The translations under genes were made by a program, and so were the position numbers. A stretch of DNA of 17,246 nucleotides, taken from contig JBBRZF010000063.1 of NCBI GenBank assembly GCA_038236965.1, forward strand, positions 1 through 17,246. Direction: 5' to 3'. Source of the stretch: JBBRZF01 sp038236965. Lineage in GTDB: Bacteria > Acidobacteriota > Terriglobia > Terriglobales > Acidobacteriaceae. The notes under the pieces are model-generated. The model did not search any database and was not told the DNA's origin. It saw nothing but the letters and a program-made list of their open reading frames with translations. Of this stretch, positions 15,242-17,246 are shown piece by piece; the first letter of the stretch is position 1; every line of letters begins with the position of its first letter.

Positions 15242-17246
15242 ATGTCTCTCTGGCGCCAGATAACGCGTGGACTTCGTGCACTCACCCATCGCGCGGAGGC
15301 CGAGCAGGATCTGTCCGACGAAGTACAGCACTACCTTGAGCAGGCTGCGGAGAAGCGCATCCAGCAAGGACTTTCGCGAAGGGAAGCGTATCGCGAAGCA
15401 CGGCTGGAAATCGGAAACGAGACGGTCGTAAGGGAGCAAGTGCGCGAGTCGGGCTGGGAACATATTGTAAGAACAGTGTTGGCCGATGTGCGTTATGGCT
15501 TTCGCGGACTACGCAACAGGCCGGGCTTCACGGCAATTACCATACTCACCTTGGCACTCGGCATCGGCGCTACGACAGCCATCTTCAGCGCGGTGAATCC
15601 CATCCTCTTAGAGGCTTTGCCGTACCCGCACAGCAGTCGATTGATGATGCTCTGGGAAAAGCGAGCGGATGGCGGACAGATGCCGCCAAGTTTCGGAACC
15701 TATCACGGCCTGGCCGAACGCACTCGTTCGATAGACAAACTGGCCGCGATGAAGCCCTGGCAAGCAACAGTGACCGGATCGACCGAACCAGAGCGGCTCG
15801 AAGGACAGCGCGTGAGTGCCAGTTATTTTCAGGTGCTGGGCGTATCCCCCGCGATCGGGCGCGATCTTCAGGAATCTGATGATCAATATCACGGGCCAGA
15901 TGTCGTGATCCTGAGCGACAGGTTGTGGCGCCGTCGCTTCGGTGGCGACACCAACATCATCGGCCGTCCGGTGACGATCGATGATCGCAGTTTTACGGTG
16001 GTCGGCGTAATGCCGCCTTCATTTGAAAATGTTCTGTCACCGGCGGCAGAGATTTGGGCGCCACTGCAGTACGACCGTTCGCTGCCGCCCGATGGTCGCG
16101 AGTGGGGGCATCACTTGCGAATGGTGGGTAGGCTGCGGTCCGGAGTCGCGAACGGAGAGGCTAATCGCGAGGTCGATGTGATTCTCGCAATTCTTGCCAA
16201 AGCGTATGCAAAGGGGTACGCCAGCTCCGGCGGCCCCGCAAAGGGGATGGTCGTCACTCCATTGCAGGAGGACCTCACGCGCGGAGTAAGGCCGGCGTTG
16301 CTCGCGATTATCGGGGCAGTACTGCTGGTGCTTGTAATTGCCTGCGTGAACGTGACCAATCTTCTGCTGGCGCGCGGTGTTCAACGGCGCAGCGAATTTG
16401 CGTTGCGTGCAGCACTCGGCGCGGGACGCAGTCGTATGTTGCGGCAACTGCTTACAGAGAGTCTGCTGCTGGCGACGATGGGCGGTGCTGTCGGGATGGC
16501 GGTAGCGATGCTCGGAGTGCGCGCGCTGGTCGCGTTGAGTCCAGCCGGACTGCCGCGGGCAGGTGCGATTCGTGTCGACAGCATGGTGTTCTTATTTGGA
16601 GTGGGCATCACGACGCTGGTTGGCCTGGCGTTCGGATTGGTTCCAGCGTTGCAAGCGGCGCGCAGCGCACCGCAGCAAGAGATTCGACAGGGCGTGCGAA
16701 CAAGCAGACACCGTCGAATCCGCAACGCGCTGGTAGTGGCCGAGGTTGCACTGGCTCTGGTGTTGCTGGTGAGTGCCGGGCTGCTGTTACGAAGTCTGCA
16801 AAAATCGTTTGCAGTCGACCCCGGATTTGATTCTTCACATCTGCTGACTATGCAAGTACAGATGTCTGGTCATCGTTACAAAGAGGACAGTGCGAAATTG
16901 CTCTACTTCGATCAAGTGCTGGAAGCCGTACGGCACGTACCCGGCGTCAGCTCGGCGGGCTTCACCGGCCAGTTGCCGCTGAGCGGAGATTTCGAAGTGT
17001 ATGGCACGCGCTTCAACCGAGACGCTAGTGATCGCGGGGAAGCATTGCTGCGCTATTCGGTGACGCTTGGTTATCTGGAGACGATGCGTATCCCGCTTCG
17101 TCGCGGACGCTTGTTCAACGAGCAGGATACGACGAGTTCGCCCAAGGTGGTGCTCATCAACGAATCGCTCTCCAGGCGCAGGTTCCAGGGTCAGGATCCG
17201 ATCGGCCAGCGAGTCTGCATCCGCTGCGACGTGGGCGATGAGCAGC
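15242..17246 (+). CDS. ADOP-type ABC permease (MacB/FtsX family), 3' end outside window
   Basis: An open frame of 668 complete codons runs from the ATG at 15242 (GGAAGG eight bases upstream) to the window edge with no stop, so it is partial; family members are usually 800-900 aa. Order of parts: N-terminal permease prefix domain (about 20-75, EAEQDLSDEVQHYLEQ ... SRREAYREARLEIG), first membrane helix (about 96-122), a large periplasmic MacB-core domain (to about 340), a first FtsX-type membrane block with helices near 350-373, 402-424 and 443-462 including the VNVTNLLLARGVQRRSEFALR motif, then another helix near 496-515 starting the second half. ADOPs are duplicated MacB-like permeases without their own ATPase gene; export of peptides or lipids is inferred by analogy with MacB. 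PadR upstream is its likely regulator. Confidence 0.92.
   Translation, partial: MSLWRQITRGLRALTHRAEAEQDLSDEVQHYLEQAAEKRIQQGLSRREAYREARLEIGNETVVREQVRESGWEHIVRTVLADVRYGFRGLRNRPGFTAITILTLALGIGATTAIFSAVNPILLEALPYPHSSRLMMLWEKRADGGQMPPSFGTYHGLAERTRSIDKLAAMKPWQATVTGSTEPERLEGQRVSASYFQVLGVSPAIGRDLQESDDQYHGPDVVILSDRLWRRRFGGDTNIIGRPVTIDDRSFTVVGVMPPSFENVLSPAAEIWAPLQYDRSLPPDGREWGHHLRMVGRLRSGVANGEANREVDVILAILAKAYAKGYASSGGPAKGMVVTPLQEDLTRGVRPALLAIIGAVLLVLVIACVNVTNLLLARGVQRRSEFALRAALGAGRSRMLRQLLTESLLLATMGGAVGMAVAMLGVRALVALSPAGLPRAGAIRVDSMVFLFGVGITTLVGLAFGLVPALQAARSAPQQEIRQGVRTSRHRRIRNALVVAEVALALVLLVSAGLLLRSLQKSFAVDPGFDSSHLLTMQVQMSGHRYKEDSAKLLYFDQVLEAVRHVPGVSSAGFTGQLPLSGDFEVYGTRFNRDASDRGEALLRYSVTLGYLETMRIPLRRGRLFNEQDTTSSPKVVLINESLSRRRFQGQDPIGQRVCIRCDVGDEQ

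Noticed and set aside
17195..17234. CxxC (CIRC) near the window end as a metal site in the permease
   Set aside because: Only one pair is visible and the protein is cut off a few residues later; no basis for a metal-binding claim.

Overview
The window looks like chromosomal DNA from an acidobacterium, probably class Terriglobia near Koribacter or Terriglobus. This is inferred from gene families and layout, not from any database search. The pointers are a PadR regulator directly upstream of an orphan MacB/FtsX-type permease with an N-terminal prefix domain (the ADOP arrangement, very common in Acidobacteriota), a TonB-dependent receptor and PBP4-type carboxypeptidase (Gram-negative envelope), a LysW-like zinc ribbon, and GC-rich coding with tight intergenic gaps. 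No tRNA, rRNA, CRISPR array, insertion sequence or prophage gene was seen.

Layout. 1-592: 3' end of a TonB-dependent outer-membrane receptor, converging on a class II aldolase (672-1334, minus) across a perfect-palindrome terminator. 1525-3090: D-Ala-D-Ala carboxypeptidase (PBP4/DacB type), divergent from the aldolase. 3460-5511: NAD-dependent DNA ligase LigA. 5512-5686: a short gap crowded with repeats. 5687-6163 (minus): HIT-family hydrolase or phosphorylase. 6271-8346: ribosomal protein S1 with a strong promoter, a 150-160 nt leader holding a 34-codon ORF, and a classic terminator. 8369-9382 (minus): a three-gene cluster of a LysW-like acidic zinc ribbon and two small secreted beta-sandwich proteins. 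9564-11828 (plus): a two-gene protease unit, a secreted M28 metallopeptidase followed by a rhomboid intramembrane serine protease. 11853-14593 (minus): a compact YihY/BrkB membrane protein, pyruvate kinase and ABM-like protein operon. 14902-17246 (plus): PadR regulator and an ADOP-type permease that runs off the window.

How the genes fit together. Most are housekeeping or envelope genes: DNA joining, translation, glycolysis and peptidoglycan trimming. The linked units are the YihY-pyk-ABM operon (4-nt ATGA overlap, then a 6-nt gap), the LysW-like/secreted-protein operon facing the M28-rhomboid unit across a gap with a 17-bp palindrome, and the PadR-permease pair with a strong inverted repeat over its promoter.

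I did not find a clear undescribed multi-gene system. The best leads are regulatory or small-protein ones: the PadR dyad and half-site cluster, a LysW relative lacking the usual C-terminal Glu signature and cotranscribed with exported proteins, the S1 leader ORF, and -10 elements so close to the ligA and HIT start codons that leaderless transcripts are likely.
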